A stretch of DNA of 36,368 bases from Flavobacteriaceae bacterium (GCA_027066745.1 JAMONB010000245.1:1-36368), one strand, 5' to 3'. Positions 24,669 through 33,852 are shown, counted from the first letter of the stretch. Translations and numbers: made by a program. Notes: generated by a model from the letters alone, not told the origin.

Positions 24669-25733
24669 TTATAATTGATATTTGTATTTCTTTTTTCTAA
24701 GAAAATTTAATTTCAGATTAAATACATTTATAAGATAAGAAGGAATCAAGAAAAGCAAAGCTAAAATTTTACTTTTTGTTCTTTTCAATTGTTTTAAAAC
24801 TTGTGATACAGAAACTTTTCCTTTAAATGCTGAAATCCAAAGAAAGACATACATTTCATAAGATTCACTCAAGGTAAGATACTCTTTAACATTAGGAAAA
24901 ACATAATTTATCTTCCATAGTGTATAGAAGTTTTTCATTTTCATAAAATCTTCAGAGACGTTTTTTTCTTTCATTATTTGGTTACCTGCATCTTGAAAAT
25001 ATGTTCTCAATGGCTCGTTAACATATACCGTTTTATAGTTAAAACCTATTTGATCCCAAACATAAGCATCTGGAAAATATTTTACATTAAAATTGGTTGG
25101 AAAAGGATATTTCTTTAATACATCAACTCTAATACAGCCCCATTTTTCACCTCCAACTTTATGCTTATAAAGAATGTCCTTATAGGTTGAAATACCTTCG
25201 TCAAAAGGAAATTTCTCTCCTACAATTTCACCATCTTCATCTTTACATAACATGGTTATACCTGACACGTCATCTGCTTTGTATTTTGCCCAAATCTCAT
25301 TCATTCTTTCTATAAGATTAGGCTCAAAAGTATCATCAGAATCTGCAGGAAATAACAATTCTCCTTTAGCTAAATCAAGTACTCTATTAAATGCGATGTA
25401 CTTTCCTTTATTCTCTTGTTTATATATTTTGACAGTAAAATCTGCTTTTGATTTATACTCCTCAAGTAAAGGTAAAACATTGTCTTCTGAACCATTATCA
25501 ATAAGAATCCATTCAAAATTCTTATTAGTCTGGTTTTTCAAACTCTCCCAAACCCTATGTATTGTATGCTTTCTATTATAAATGGGTGTGAAAATAGTAA
25601 AAAATGTTTGAGGTATTGAATCAGGGCTACTACTTGCCAAATCTGATATTGACATTTTTCTTTGATCTATTAGTTGATTTTTAGTCTCTCCATCAATCAA
25701 TTTTGCTGTATTAATAAAGGAATCTTTTTTCAT
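24669..25733 (-). CDS. Glycosyltransferase family 2
   Basis: A 354-residue GT-A enzyme. The donor domain starts at residue 43 (TFFTIFTPIYNRKHTI), continues with FEWILIDNGSEDN (73-85) and the metal-binding DxD as PADSDDTF (D131, D133). A WDQIGFNYKTVYVNEPLRTY block near residue 228 is the usual acceptor-side segment. The first ~42 residues are extra relative to a typical GT2, rich in Asp/Ser and not clearly a domain; a later start (Met27) is possible. It has a 217-base leader region with its own candidate promoter and is followed by a long hairpin, so may be a separate transcription unit. Sugar donor unknown. Confidence 0.9.
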   Translation of the reverse strand: MKKDSFINTAKLIDGETKNQLIDQRKMSISDLASSSPDSIPQTFFTIFTPIYNRKHTIHRVWESLKNQTNKNFEWILIDNGSEDNVLPLLEEYKSKADFTVKIYKQENKGKYIAFNRVLDLAKGELLFPADSDDTFEPNLIERMNEIWAKYKADDVSGITMLCKDEDGEIVGEKFPFDEGISTYKDILYKHKVGGEKWGCIRVDVLKKYPFPTNFNVKYFPDAYVWDQIGFNYKTVYVNEPLRTYFQDAGNQIMKEKNVSEDFMKMKNFYTLWKINYVFPNVKEYLTLSESYEMYVFLWISAFKGKVSVSQVLKQLKRTKSKILALLFLIPSYLINVFNLKLNFLRKKKYKYQL

Positions 25734-25828
25734 GTAACAATTAATTTGGGTTGTTTTATTTTAACATAGCTAGCTTTTATGGTAACGAAAATTACCTCTG
25801 TAAATTGTAAAATAATCACTTAAAAGTA

Positions 25829-25844
25829 AGTTGAGTACTCAACT
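25829..25844. promoter_or_regulatory. 16-bp perfect palindrome, possible operator
   Basis: AGTTGAGTACTCAACT is a perfect two-fold palindrome 96-111 bases before the GT2 start codon. It sits immediately downstream (- strand sense) of the candidate -7 element at 25848-25855, so a bound dimeric regulator would cover the transcription start. Confidence 0.45.
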
Positions 25845-25847
25845 ATC

Positions 25848-25855
25848 CAAAAATA
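25848..25855 (-). promoter_or_regulatory. Candidate -7 element (TATTTTTG) upstream of the GT2 gene
   Basis: On the - strand the octamer matches TAnnTTTG. It would give a 5' leader of about 105-110 bases. A TTG at 25885-25883 is a little far for a -33 element. This is the only full consensus match I found in the 217-base gap. Confidence 0.4.
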
Positions 25856-25950
25856 TCATATTTTCATTTATAAATTAGAGTTCAAATAACATTTTATCAT
25901 CTAGTTATCAACACTTAAAGCTTATTTTCTTAGACTCAAGCTAAACTATA

Positions 25951-27063
25951 TTATTTAAGAATAAGAGAGTCAGCATAGAGTTGAAAAAATTGTTCGATCA
26001 TAACATCAATTGAAAAATGATTTTCTATTCTTTTTTTTCCTTTTACTCCCATTTCAGTTGCTGTTTTTGGGTTTTCTAGTAAAAATTCAATTTTTTCAGC
26101 CATATGATTGGCATTATCTTCTTCAACTAAAAAACCTGTTTCATTATTTATAACCAACTCACTAGTACCCCCACCATCAGTTGCTATAACTGGTTTTTCA
26201 AACATCATATACTCCATAATAGAATTTGAAATTCCTTCACCATGGCATTTCATATTACTGGATAATATACCAATATCAAAGATATTTACAATAGAATCAA
26301 CGTCTACTTGCTTTCCGACAAATCTAAAATTAGGCATGTAATCATCATTCACACTATCCATAACTTTCTTTAAATTAGGGCCATCTCCAATAGCTAAAAA
26401 AGTAATATCTTTTCTGCTTTTTAAGACTAACTGACCTGCTTCAACAAATGTTTTATAATCTTTTCTGTCATAAAAACCTCCAGACATTCCGACAACATAA
26501 GTTGTAGAAATATCAAATTTTTCACGAACGTTATCTTTTGTAAGCTTTATTTTTTCTCTATTAAAATCAAAACCATTATAAATACATTTTCCTTTACTTT
26601 TTGGAACTCTAAATGATTCTAGACCTGCATTACAGTTTGCTAAAATCACATCACTAAAGGGATATGAGAGTGCCGTAGCAATATATCTTTTAGAAAAAGT
26701 TTTAACTAAATTTGCTGGTGGTGCTGTTGAAATCATCGAATTTAAAAACGGAATTCTTTTTAATTTACAGAGTGGTCCAAAATGTATGGCCGCAATATTA
26801 TCCCAGCAGTGTACAATATCTGGTTTAAAGTTTTTTAAAATTCTATTAAACTTAGAAAGTATTTTAATATCTTTTTTTATATTTCTTTTTAATAAATGAA
26901 CTTTAATATTAAAATCATAAATTTCTTTATAATGTATATCTTCTGATAAAATTATAATTTCAATTTCTACATTATCTCGTAGAACTAATTCTTTAATCAA
27001 GGAGATTAGTCTTCGTTCTTTGCCTCCATGAGTTAAGGATTCAATTACATATAATATTTTCAT
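25951..27063 (-). CDS. Glycosyltransferase family 4 (GT-B)
   Basis: A 370-residue GT4. The N-terminal domain starts KILYVIESLTHGGKERRL (the glycine-rich acceptor loop) and has FKPDIVHCWDNIAAIH. The donor domain carries VVGMSGGFYDRKDYKTFVEA, FRFVGKQVDVDSIV and the HGEGISNSIMEYMMFEKPVIAT block with an intact E-x7-E pair. The C-terminus ends in the usual helix (RIENHFSIDVMIEQFFQLY). It is the last gene of the five-gene unit with the deacetylase, ATP-grasp, AsnB and another GT4, 10 bases after the deacetylase. Donor unknown. Confidence 0.92.
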   Translation of the reverse strand: MKILYVIESLTHGGKERRLISLIKELVLRDNVEIEIIILSEDIHYKEIYDFNIKVHLLKRNIKKDIKILSKFNRILKNFKPDIVHCWDNIAAIHFGPLCKLKRIPFLNSMISTAPPANLVKTFSKRYIATALSYPFSDVILANCNAGLESFRVPKSKGKCIYNGFDFNREKIKLTKDNVREKFDISTTYVVGMSGGFYDRKDYKTFVEAGQLVLKSRKDITFLAIGDGPNLKKVMDSVNDDYMPNFRFVGKQVDVDSIVNIFDIGILSSNMKCHGEGISNSIMEYMMFEKPVIATDGGGTSELVINNETGFLVEEDNANHMAEKIEFLLENPKTATEMGVKGKKRIENHFSIDVMIEQFFQLYADSLILK

Positions 27064-27073
27064 AAAACATTTA

Positions 27074-27937
27074 TTAATTTTGCTTTTTTCCTGCTAAAGA
27101 TTTGAGGAAATACCATAAACCACTAGATTTAACAATCAGTTCATTTATATCTGCTGTATCGTTAGTGCTAAATCTTTTCAAATGAAATAAATCTGAATTT
27201 AATGTGTTATATCCTCCATCTACAGTAATAGCACACTGATAACCTGCTTCTTTTGTTAGAGAAATGTCTCTTTCAGAATAATCTCCATTTGGATATGCAA
27301 TTGCATTGATATGAAATCCATATTCTTTTTCAAGAAATTGTTTAGCTCCATAAATTTCTTCTTTTGCAACATCATCTCCACACATAGGTAAGCATGGGTG
27401 AAATTTTGTATGTGCCTGCATATTTACAAATTGTGACATGTCAATAATTTGATTTTTTGACATTGCATGAGGCTTTCCATATTCTTTATCTTGAATAAAA
27501 CCATCTTTAGCCAATTCACTTAATCGTTTTTGATTTGGAAGAGTTTTATAGTATGCTAACGGTTTTGACAAACCTTGATGTTTATACCAATAATGCCTAT
27601 TTGTATTAATTATTGAAGAACATAAAAAAAGGGTAACTGGGGTTTTGTATTTTTTTATAATTGGAAGCATCTCATAATTTTGTAAGAGACCGTCATCAAA
27701 CGTAATAATTAGAGCTTTTTTAGGAATTTTAGTTTTGTCATTATTTACGATTGCATTAATGAAATCATTTAAATTAATGAGATTATATTTTTTATGTAAA
27801 TACGAAAAAGTTTGTTCAGCAGTTTCTTTACTAACTTCATGAAACATTAAAATAGTAACCTTGTTATTTTGAATAATTTGACGAAATAACCAAGGTAAAC
27901 CAGAAAATCTTAATATTTTAAAAATAATTTTATTCAC
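27074..27937 (-). CDS. Polysaccharide deacetylase (NodB/CE4 family)
   Basis: A 287-residue CE4 protein. Motif 1 is ALIITFDDG (D81, D82), motif 2 QAHTKFHP (H176, H180) and motif 3 AYPNGDYSERD, with RFSTND near the C-terminus. All core metal ligands are visible (D82, H176, H180). The N-terminal segment (KILRFSGLPWLFRQII) is amphipathic/basic and is not a clear signal peptide, so it may be cytoplasmic or membrane-associated. It is more similar to typical PgaB/IcaB-like N-deacetylases than the other two NodB proteins in this cluster. Expected to remove N-acetyl groups from a glycan or lipid-linked sugar. Lies 10 bases before the GT4 and 20 bases after the ATP-grasp gene. Confidence 0.9.
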   Translation of the reverse strand: MNKIIFKILRFSGLPWLFRQIIQNNKVTILMFHEVSKETAEQTFSYLHKKYNLINLNDFINAIVNNDKTKIPKKALIITFDDGLLQNYEMLPIIKKYKTPVTLFLCSSIINTNRHYWYKHQGLSKPLAYYKTLPNQKRLSELAKDGFIQDKEYGKPHAMSKNQIIDMSQFVNMQAHTKFHPCLPMCGDDVAKEEIYGAKQFLEKEYGFHINAIAYPNGDYSERDISLTKEAGYQCAITVDGGYNTLNSDLFHLKRFSTNDTADINELIVKSSGLWYFLKSLAGKKQN

Positions 27938-27957
27938 TTCTTTTCTTTTTACCTAGA

Positions 27958-29073
27958 TTATAAAATCAATTTTGATTTTGACTGGTATATAAAATAACCT
28001 GATCTATCTGCACTTTGCTTAAGTTCTTCTTTTAATTTATCATCAAAACTGTACTGCACAATGTTTTCGCTATATTCTATGTAAGCATCTTTTACATTTT
28101 CAGTTAGACTAGAGTAAAAATAGACGCCTGAATAATCTACATTATCAAGTATAGGGATATTAAATTTTCCTAATGAGACTTCAATGACTCCAGATAAATA
28201 ATCATATCCTGTAGATAGACGAACCAAATCGGATCCAATAAAGTCTCCCCCCATTCTTGCACCGATTTCAGTTAAATAAATATCTTTATCTTTAGTAATT
28301 ATAAGTTCTGAATGTGAAGCTCCATTTTTTATTAGTAAACTATTTAATCCATTTAAAACTATATTTCTTATTTTTTTACTAATATCAGAATTAAAAAATT
28401 TTGAAGGCTGATGATGTTCTAGTTCTACAAAATGTGGAAAATTTGAAGTAACTTTATCTGTATAGGTGATAATACGGTGATTTCCATTAAATGAAATTGC
28501 TTCAACACTTATTTCCTCTCCATGAATAAACTCTTCTAAAATAACTTTTTTTATAAATGATTCATTTAGAGCATAATTTACAGCTTGATCAATTCCTTTA
28601 TAAGAATTTAAAACTGTTATTCCTTTACTTCCAGATCTGTCTACAGGTTTGATTATAATTGGAAATTTTAGTTTTTTTATTTCATCAATATTATAATTAT
28701 CTCCAACTTCAATAAATGATGGTATTAAAATATTTGCCTCTTTAAACACTTGCCGCATTAAATATTTATTAGTGCTTAATCTACTACTTTCAATGGAATT
28801 ACCCACCAAATTTAATTTATTTGCTACATAATTTATTGTGACTACAGCTACATCTGAAGCAATTGAAATAATTCCGTCAATTTTCAAATCATCACAAATT
28901 TTTAGTATTTTCTCTTTTTCAGTTATTGAAATTGGAAAAAACTCATGGCATATTTCTTTACAAACAGCTCCTTCTTCCCAAGCAAAACAAATTGTATACA
29001 AACCCATTTCCTTTGCTCTAATCACTAACGGCTTTTGCAAATAACTAGCACCAATGATTGCTATTTTCTTCAT
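27958..29073 (-). CDS. ATP-grasp ligase
   Basis: A 371-residue ATP-grasp enzyme. A PreATP-grasp domain (residues 1-100, KKIAIIGASYLQKPLVIRA at the start) precedes the ATP-grasp domain: FPIIIKPVDRSGSKGITVL (about 137-155) provides the ATP-binding lysine and glycine loop, VILEEFIHGEEISVEAISF the second lysine-side block, and LTEIGARMGGDF the metal-binding Glu. This layout resembles carbamoyl-phosphate-synthase-like/PurK-like carboxylate-amine ligases, which form amide or peptide bonds through an acyl phosphate. In this locus it probably couples an amino acid or small acid to an amino sugar or sugar acid. It sits 14 bases downstream of asnB. Substrates are inference. Confidence 0.85.
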   Translation of the reverse strand: MKKIAIIGASYLQKPLVIRAKEMGLYTICFAWEEGAVCKEICHEFFPISITEKEKILKICDDLKIDGIISIASDVAVVTINYVANKLNLVGNSIESSRLSTNKYLMRQVFKEANILIPSFIEVGDNYNIDEIKKLKFPIIIKPVDRSGSKGITVLNSYKGIDQAVNYALNESFIKKVILEEFIHGEEISVEAISFNGNHRIITYTDKVTSNFPHFVELEHHQPSKFFNSDISKKIRNIVLNGLNSLLIKNGASHSELIITKDKDIYLTEIGARMGGDFIGSDLVRLSTGYDYLSGVIEVSLGKFNIPILDNVDYSGVYFYSSLTENVKDAYIEYSENIVQYSFDDKLKEELKQSADRSGYFIYQSKSKLIL

Positions 29074-29087
29074 TACAACATTTTTAG

Positions 29088-30935
29088 TTAACTATTTTGA
29101 TTTAGCCATTCATTTAAAAATAATAATGTCCAAATTTTCTCACTATAATCTCTCATCCCTTTTTGATGATTATCTAAAATCATTTCTATATGTTTTTTAT
29201 CCAAAAAATTATATAATTTTTTGCTGCTTCTCAATGAATCATTGGCATAATCTTTTAAATCTCCTTTAAACCAAATACTCAAAGGAACTGCAAAACCTTG
29301 TTTTTTATGTGATATTATCTCTGGCGGTAAAATTTTTGAAAACGTTTCTTTTAAAATATATTTTTTGACGTTTCCTTTCATTTTAAATTCTGAAGGAATA
29401 GTAAAACTCAATTCAGCAAATTTATGATCAAGTATAGGTACTCTGGCTTCTAACGATGTCATCATTGAAGCTCGATCTACCTTAGTCAAAATATCATCAA
29501 CCATATAAGTTTGCATGTCTAATTGTTGCATTTTTGTCAAAAAATCACCAGAAGCTTCGTTAATAAGTTGAATTTTATAATTCTCTGAATAATTATTCTC
29601 TAATTTTGATTTAATTTCTGGCAAGAATACTTTTTGTCTTTCATAATCTTTCCACAAACAAAAATAGGCTCCAATAGTATCTTTATTTTTAGATAAGTAG
29701 TAACTCATTCCCTTACCATACATATGGTCAGGTAACATTTTATTAAGAGCTGAAAATATAGATTTAGGGTAATGTTTCTTACTATTCAACATCTTCATTT
29801 TATCATAAGAGCCATAACCTGCAAAAAGCTCATCACCTCCATCTCCAGAAAGTGCAACAGTCACATGGTCTCTTGTATATTTTGAAACATAATAAGTTGG
29901 TATTGCAGAACTATCAGCAAATGGCTCATCGTAAGCCTTAACTAAATCTGGTAATAATTCAATAGATTGAGGTTCAACAATGAATTCATGATGATCTGTC
30001 TTATAGGCATCAGCAATCAGACGTGCATATTGTAATTCATTATACTTTTCTTCTTTAAAACCAATAGAAAATGTTTTTATGGGCTGGTCAGAATTCAATG
30101 CCATTAAAGCTACCACTGTACTTGAATCTACACCTCCGCTTAAAAAAGCACCCAATGGCACATCACTTATCATTCTCATTTTTACTGCTTCACTCAGTGA
30201 CTCATACAAAGCTTCTTTCCAATAACTTTCTGATTTTGAATAATCTGGGGTATAATAAACTTCCCAATACTTTTTAATTGTCAATTTATCTTTTTCATAG
30301 GGTTTAAAAATAAACGAATGACCAGGTTTTAATTTTTCAATTTGATTATAGATAGATTTTGTCCTTGGTGTGTAGCCATAAGCAAAATAATAATCTAATG
30401 ATTCTAAACTGATATCTGTTTTTACATTATCAGAGGCAACAATAGATTTCATTTCAGAACCCCAAATAAACTTTTCATCATCTATATAATAATGAAAGGG
30501 TTTAATTCCGAATCTATCTCTTGCCCCGAAAAGTTGTTTTTTATTATCATCCCATATTACAAAAGCAAACATACCTCTCAAATAGTCGACACAATTTTCG
30601 CCATACTCTTGATAGAGATTAACAATAACTTCAGTATCTGTATTTGTTTTAAACTGATATCCTTTTTTTTCAAGAGAAATACGCTGTTCTTTAAAATTAT
30701 AGATTTCTCCATTAAAGGTTATCCAAAGGGTATCATTATGATTAGATAAAGGCTGATGCCCGGTGTGTAAATCTATAATACTCAACCTTCTAAAGCCTAA
30801 ACCAACATTGTTATTGATATAATGACCTTCATCATCGGGACCACGATGTGAAATGACATCAGACATTTTCTTTAATTCGTTTAAAGAAATTTTTCTGTCT
30901 TTGTTAAAAAATATTTTACCTGCTATTCCGCACAT
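29088..30935 (-). CDS. asnB: AsnB-type glutamine amidotransferase (asparagine synthase-like)
   Basis: A 615-residue two-domain enzyme. The N-terminal class II glutaminase begins MCGIAGKIFF with the catalytic C2, SHRGPDDEGHY (29-39) and FNGEIYNF (74-81). The C-terminal ATP-pyrophosphatase domain has LSGGVDSS (265-272), ALSGDGGDELFAGY and SLEARVPILDHKF. All catalytic motifs are intact. In polysaccharide loci such proteins commonly amidate a sugar carboxylate to a uronamide (as for WbpS in Pseudomonas and WbmE in Bordetella) rather than making asparagine. It overlaps the upstream GT4 by one base and lies next to the ATP-grasp ligase, consistent with a dedicated role here. A housekeeping asparagine synthase is not excluded. 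Confidence 0.93.
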   Translation of the reverse strand: MCGIAGKIFFNKDRKISLNELKKMSDVISHRGPDDEGHYINNNVGLGFRRLSIIDLHTGHQPLSNHNDTLWITFNGEIYNFKEQRISLEKKGYQFKTNTDTEVIVNLYQEYGENCVDYLRGMFAFVIWDDNKKQLFGARDRFGIKPFHYYIDDEKFIWGSEMKSIVASDNVKTDISLESLDYYFAYGYTPRTKSIYNQIEKLKPGHSFIFKPYEKDKLTIKKYWEVYYTPDYSKSESYWKEALYESLSEAVKMRMISDVPLGAFLSGGVDSSTVVALMALNSDQPIKTFSIGFKEEKYNELQYARLIADAYKTDHHEFIVEPQSIELLPDLVKAYDEPFADSSAIPTYYVSKYTRDHVTVALSGDGGDELFAGYGSYDKMKMLNSKKHYPKSIFSALNKMLPDHMYGKGMSYYLSKNKDTIGAYFCLWKDYERQKVFLPEIKSKLENNYSENYKIQLINEASGDFLTKMQQLDMQTYMVDDILTKVDRASMMTSLEARVPILDHKFAELSFTIPSEFKMKGNVKKYILKETFSKILPPEIISHKKQGFAVPLSIWFKGDLKDYANDSLRSSKKLYNFLDKKHIEMILDNHQKGMRDYSEKIWTLLFLNEWLNQNS

Positions 30936-32110
30936 TAGTTAAAAAAATTTAAAATATTTTTAGTTTGATTTATATTGTTGAAATAAGTTTCTGCAGCTTT
31001 TCTTCCGTTTATACCTACTTCTTTTGCTAGATCATAATTTTCAACAATTTCTAATAATTTTTTTTCTAGACTTCTTACATCTCCTGGTATTGCCATAAAT
31101 GTATTCTCTCTATCAATTAAATAATCGGGTATCTCACCTACACTTGTTACTAAAGTGGGATTTCCAGAAGCTAAATACTCTCCTAATTTAGTTGGAAACC
31201 CATTTTGTGCTTGTAAACTATCAGGTCTTGGTAAGACTAATAACCTAGCATTCAAAACTTTTTCTGTAATAACTTCTCTAGTGACCAAACCTTCAAAATG
31301 AACATGTTTAGATATTCCTAAACCTTCAACTAAATCATAATATTTCTGCATACTCTCTTCAGATTTAGCAGGTCCATATAAATATAAATGATATGAAGAA
31401 TGTTTTTCTACAATAGTAGCAAAAGCATTAAGTAAAATATCTACTCCATCTTTATTATCATCTAACTGTCCTGTATAGAGAATTTTATTTATTTTTGAAT
31501 GATGCTTTCTTAAATTTGGATCAAACCTTTTTAAATCAACAGTCATAGGAACATGCAATACCGGAATTTTAGAAATATCCTTAAAATAAGAAATTAAATT
31601 TTTTGTCATTAATAAATGAACATCAAATAATTGATATTGAATTTTTTTAAAAAGAATTTTTGAAATCAATCCTTTTCCTTTTACATATACTTCAGGATGC
31701 TCACTTTCTTCTTTTAAAAGCTTTCCTCCTTTAATTTTATTTGTCAGCCATAATATCATTGCTGGTATGGTATGACTTGAATAATAAATTGATATTGTCA
31801 AATTGTCTATATTTCTTAAACTGTAAAAAAACAAAAGTATATTTGAATAAGTATTTCTTACTCTCTTCTGTACGAATCCTTCAGGTTTTATTGTGCTATT
31901 TGATAGGTATCTATAATTCATATCGTCATAAACACCATTGATATCATTATTTTTAACATTATCTTTAATTTCAGTACTTCTTAAACATATCACTCGAGCC
32001 TTTACATTATGATGCGTAAAACCTTTTATGTAGGAAATAATCCTATTGGTAGCTGCCATACCATGTGGAAATGCTTCATCAGTAAATATGATAACTTTAT
32101 TGATTTTCAT
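30935..32110 (-). CDS. Glycosyltransferase family 4 (GT-B)
   Basis: A 391-residue GT-B protein. The N-terminal start KINKVIIFTDEAFPHGMAATNRI follows the wbuB-like GT4 pattern. The donor domain shows ILYTGQLDDNKDGVDILLNAF, HVHFEGLVTREVITEK and NGFPTKLGEYLASGNPTLVT; the first Glu of the E-x7-E pair is replaced by Asn (NGFPTKLGE). First gene of the five-gene unit, coupled to asnB by a one-base overlap. Upstream lies the 640-base hairpin-rich gap, which must hold its promoter, though no clear -7 match was found. Likely uses a nucleotide sugar to extend the repeat unit. Confidence 0.87.
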   Translation of the reverse strand: MKINKVIIFTDEAFPHGMAATNRIISYIKGFTHHNVKARVICLRSTEIKDNVKNNDINGVYDDMNYRYLSNSTIKPEGFVQKRVRNTYSNILLFFYSLRNIDNLTISIYYSSHTIPAMILWLTNKIKGGKLLKEESEHPEVYVKGKGLISKILFKKIQYQLFDVHLLMTKNLISYFKDISKIPVLHVPMTVDLKRFDPNLRKHHSKINKILYTGQLDDNKDGVDILLNAFATIVEKHSSYHLYLYGPAKSEESMQKYYDLVEGLGISKHVHFEGLVTREVITEKVLNARLLVLPRPDSLQAQNGFPTKLGEYLASGNPTLVTSVGEIPDYLIDRENTFMAIPGDVRSLEKKLLEIVENYDLAKEVGINGRKAAETYFNNINQTKNILNFFN

Positions 32111-32754
32111 GAAATCTAACTTCTAGTTTTTTTTAAGAAAATATTTGTAATACTTTTACTTGGGTACAAGCTGGTAGATTTGATTTCAGCCCATTTTATA
32201 TTTTAGTAAACTTAAAACCTTCACTTAATGGCAATAGATTATCCTATCCTCAAAATTGAAAATAAAAAATTTATTAAAACCAACTATCCCCGAGGCAAGC
32301 CATAAGGGGTATTTCGTTGGTTTCATACCCAGTCAAGCTGGGTACAAGCTTTCACCTTAGGGTCAAAAATCGAAATTTGGTCTTTTACCTCACCTGAAAC
32401 TGCCTTTCTGCAGTTTCGACCTCTCTCAAGGAGAGGTGAATCGGAAACCTCGAGGCCTTCTTTCGCCGAAATGGCTACATGAAGGCGTGAAAGAGCCTAG
32501 AGGAATTCTTTTCGATTAATATAATGAGGTTACTATTTAAATTTTAAGTTTGTATAGAGTAATAAGTATTTGTAGGTTTATTTACTCAATGTCCATTTGT
32601 TTATAGAACGTAAACACAGTATTAATCGTGTTAAAAAAACATTAATCTATAAAATAGTCTGCATTTAAAAATTGATTAACGTGAATATCTCATACCCATC
32701 TATTTTAAATGCAGATTATATTATTTTACCACAAAAAATGTTCTTCTACATTTA
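32111..32754. other. Long non-coding interval with hairpins, GC-richer core
   Basis: Between two leftward units lie about 640 bases without a credible gene. The ends are A+T rich. The core, about 32278-32515, is clearly richer in G+C and built from short hairpins: AAACCAAC/GTTGGTTT (32277-32284, 32316-32323), TACCCAG/CTGGGTA (32326-32332, 32338-32344), GAAACTGC/GCAGTTTC (32396-32403, 32410-32417), ACCTCTC/GAGAGGT (32419-32425, 32431-32437) and the palindrome CCTCGAGG (32448-32455). TGGGTACAAGCT occurs twice as a direct repeat (32161-32172, 32339-32350). The pattern resembles dispersed intergenic repeats of Flavobacteriaceae; a link to transposition or cassette exchange is inference. Confidence 0.6.
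32658..32715. repeat. 13-bp inverted repeat with a 32-base loop
   Basis: Arms TCTGCATTTAAAA (32658-32670) and TTTTAAATGCAGA (32703-32715) pair perfectly, about 40 bases past the stop of the epimerase gene. A T-run follows some 20 bases later on the - strand. It may contribute to termination of the epimerase unit, but the loop is long. Confidence 0.5.
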
Positions 32755-33705
32755 TTATAACCTATAATAGTCTCTCATCCAATCAATTGTCTTTTTAACT
32801 CCTGCATCTAAAGAAATTGACTCTTTATGATCTAATTCTTTCACAGATAAATCATTATTCAATTTTTTGATTTTGGTTGTCAACATTTCTGCTTCTTTAT
32901 ACTCTATTAAATCAGGATTTGCTCCTGTATAATCCCAAATAGTTTTTGCTAAAGTTTCAATATCATGAAATTGATTACTTCCAATATTATAAGCTCTACC
33001 AGGTATAAAATTCTCACTAATATTAGCAATAGTTCTCACACAGTCATCAATATAAGTACTAGATCTAAAATAACCTTTATAAACCGTTATAGGTAAGTTA
33101 TGCAATGCATGGTAACAGAATTTACAATTTACTGATCTATACGGATGGTAGTATTCACCATCTCCATAAGTGTTAAAAAGGCGTACTACAACTGTCTCAG
33201 TTCCAAATACAGCTCTAGAATTAGCTATTTGCATTTCATTCGCCCATTTAGAAATTGCATAATCATTCATCTGCTTAATTTCAATATTATCCATTACGGT
33301 CTCTTTCATTTCTCCTTCATAATCTCCATATACTTCAGAACTTGAAAAGTGAACTAACTTGAATTTATGCTCTTCTTGTAAGCGAATAATATTTTTTAAT
33401 CCGATTAAATTAGATTTCCACATTTGTTCAAAATAATCTTCACCATTCCATCTCCCAAATTCAGCGGCACAGTTATAGATTAAATCAAAAGGGCCTGCTT
33501 TTTCAATTACTCTTTCAATTTGACGAAATTCACCAATATCACATCTTGAATATGTCCATTCTTCATTACTCATATTTTGAATATATCCTACTTCACCTGG
33601 ATGATGTTGTATATCAACTCCAAATACTGAATTACCTCTTGCTTTTAGGTCTTTTACTAATTTTTGACCTACTACACCTTTTGATCCTGTTACTAAAATT
33701 CTCAT
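32755..33705 (-). CDS. NAD-dependent epimerase/dehydratase (extended SDR)
   Basis: A 316-residue extended short-chain dehydrogenase. The NAD-binding loop is VTGSKGVVG (5-13), the SSS active-site serine block is 121-123 (HFSSSEVYGDYEG), and YAISK gives Y149 and K153. RLFNTYGDGEYYHPYRSV is the typical sugar-nucleotide part, with RSSTYIDDCVRTI and RAYNIGSNQFHDI later. It should epimerise, dehydrate or reduce a nucleotide sugar in the cytoplasm. It follows the RffA-like aminotransferase by 147 bases; the two may supply a dedicated sugar donor. The exact reaction cannot be told without closer comparison. Confidence 0.9.
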   Translation of the reverse strand: MRILVTGSKGVVGQKLVKDLKARGNSVFGVDIQHHPGEVGYIQNMSNEEWTYSRCDIGEFRQIERVIEKAGPFDLIYNCAAEFGRWNGEDYFEQMWKSNLIGLKNIIRLQEEHKFKLVHFSSSEVYGDYEGEMKETVMDNIEIKQMNDYAISKWANEMQIANSRAVFGTETVVVRLFNTYGDGEYYHPYRSVNCKFCYHALHNLPITVYKGYFRSSTYIDDCVRTIANISENFIPGRAYNIGSNQFHDIETLAKTIWDYTGANPDLIEYKEAEMLTTKIKKLNNDLSVKELDHKESISLDAGVKKTIDWMRDYYRL

Positions 33706-33852
33706 TTTTCCTTTTTTTTGTTAGTATTTATATTTAATTGGTTGTTAAAATTACATTTTATGATATCTTTTGTTTAAAAAATGTATTTGATTTAATGTTT
33801 TCATACTTTCATAATATATTCATCTCACTATTTGTGTGAGTAAAAGTATTTT
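33706..33852. other. 147-base A+T-rich spacer between aminotransferase and epimerase genes
   Basis: Very A+T rich. It holds a small inverted repeat (CTCAC 33824-33828, GTGAG 33836-33840) just past the aminotransferase stop, without a T-tail on the - strand. No full consensus -7 element was found for the epimerase, so read-through from upstream is likely. Confidence 0.4.

Noticed and set aside
32278-32455. Possible CRISPR array or tandem repeat in the hairpin-rich gap
   Set aside because: The repeated pieces differ from one another and have no regular spacing; they are separate hairpins, not direct repeats with spacers.
33145-33737. Two + strand frames opposite the epimerase gene
   Set aside because: Both are antisense to conserved SDR motifs and rich in Tyr, Leu and Ile as expected for shadows.
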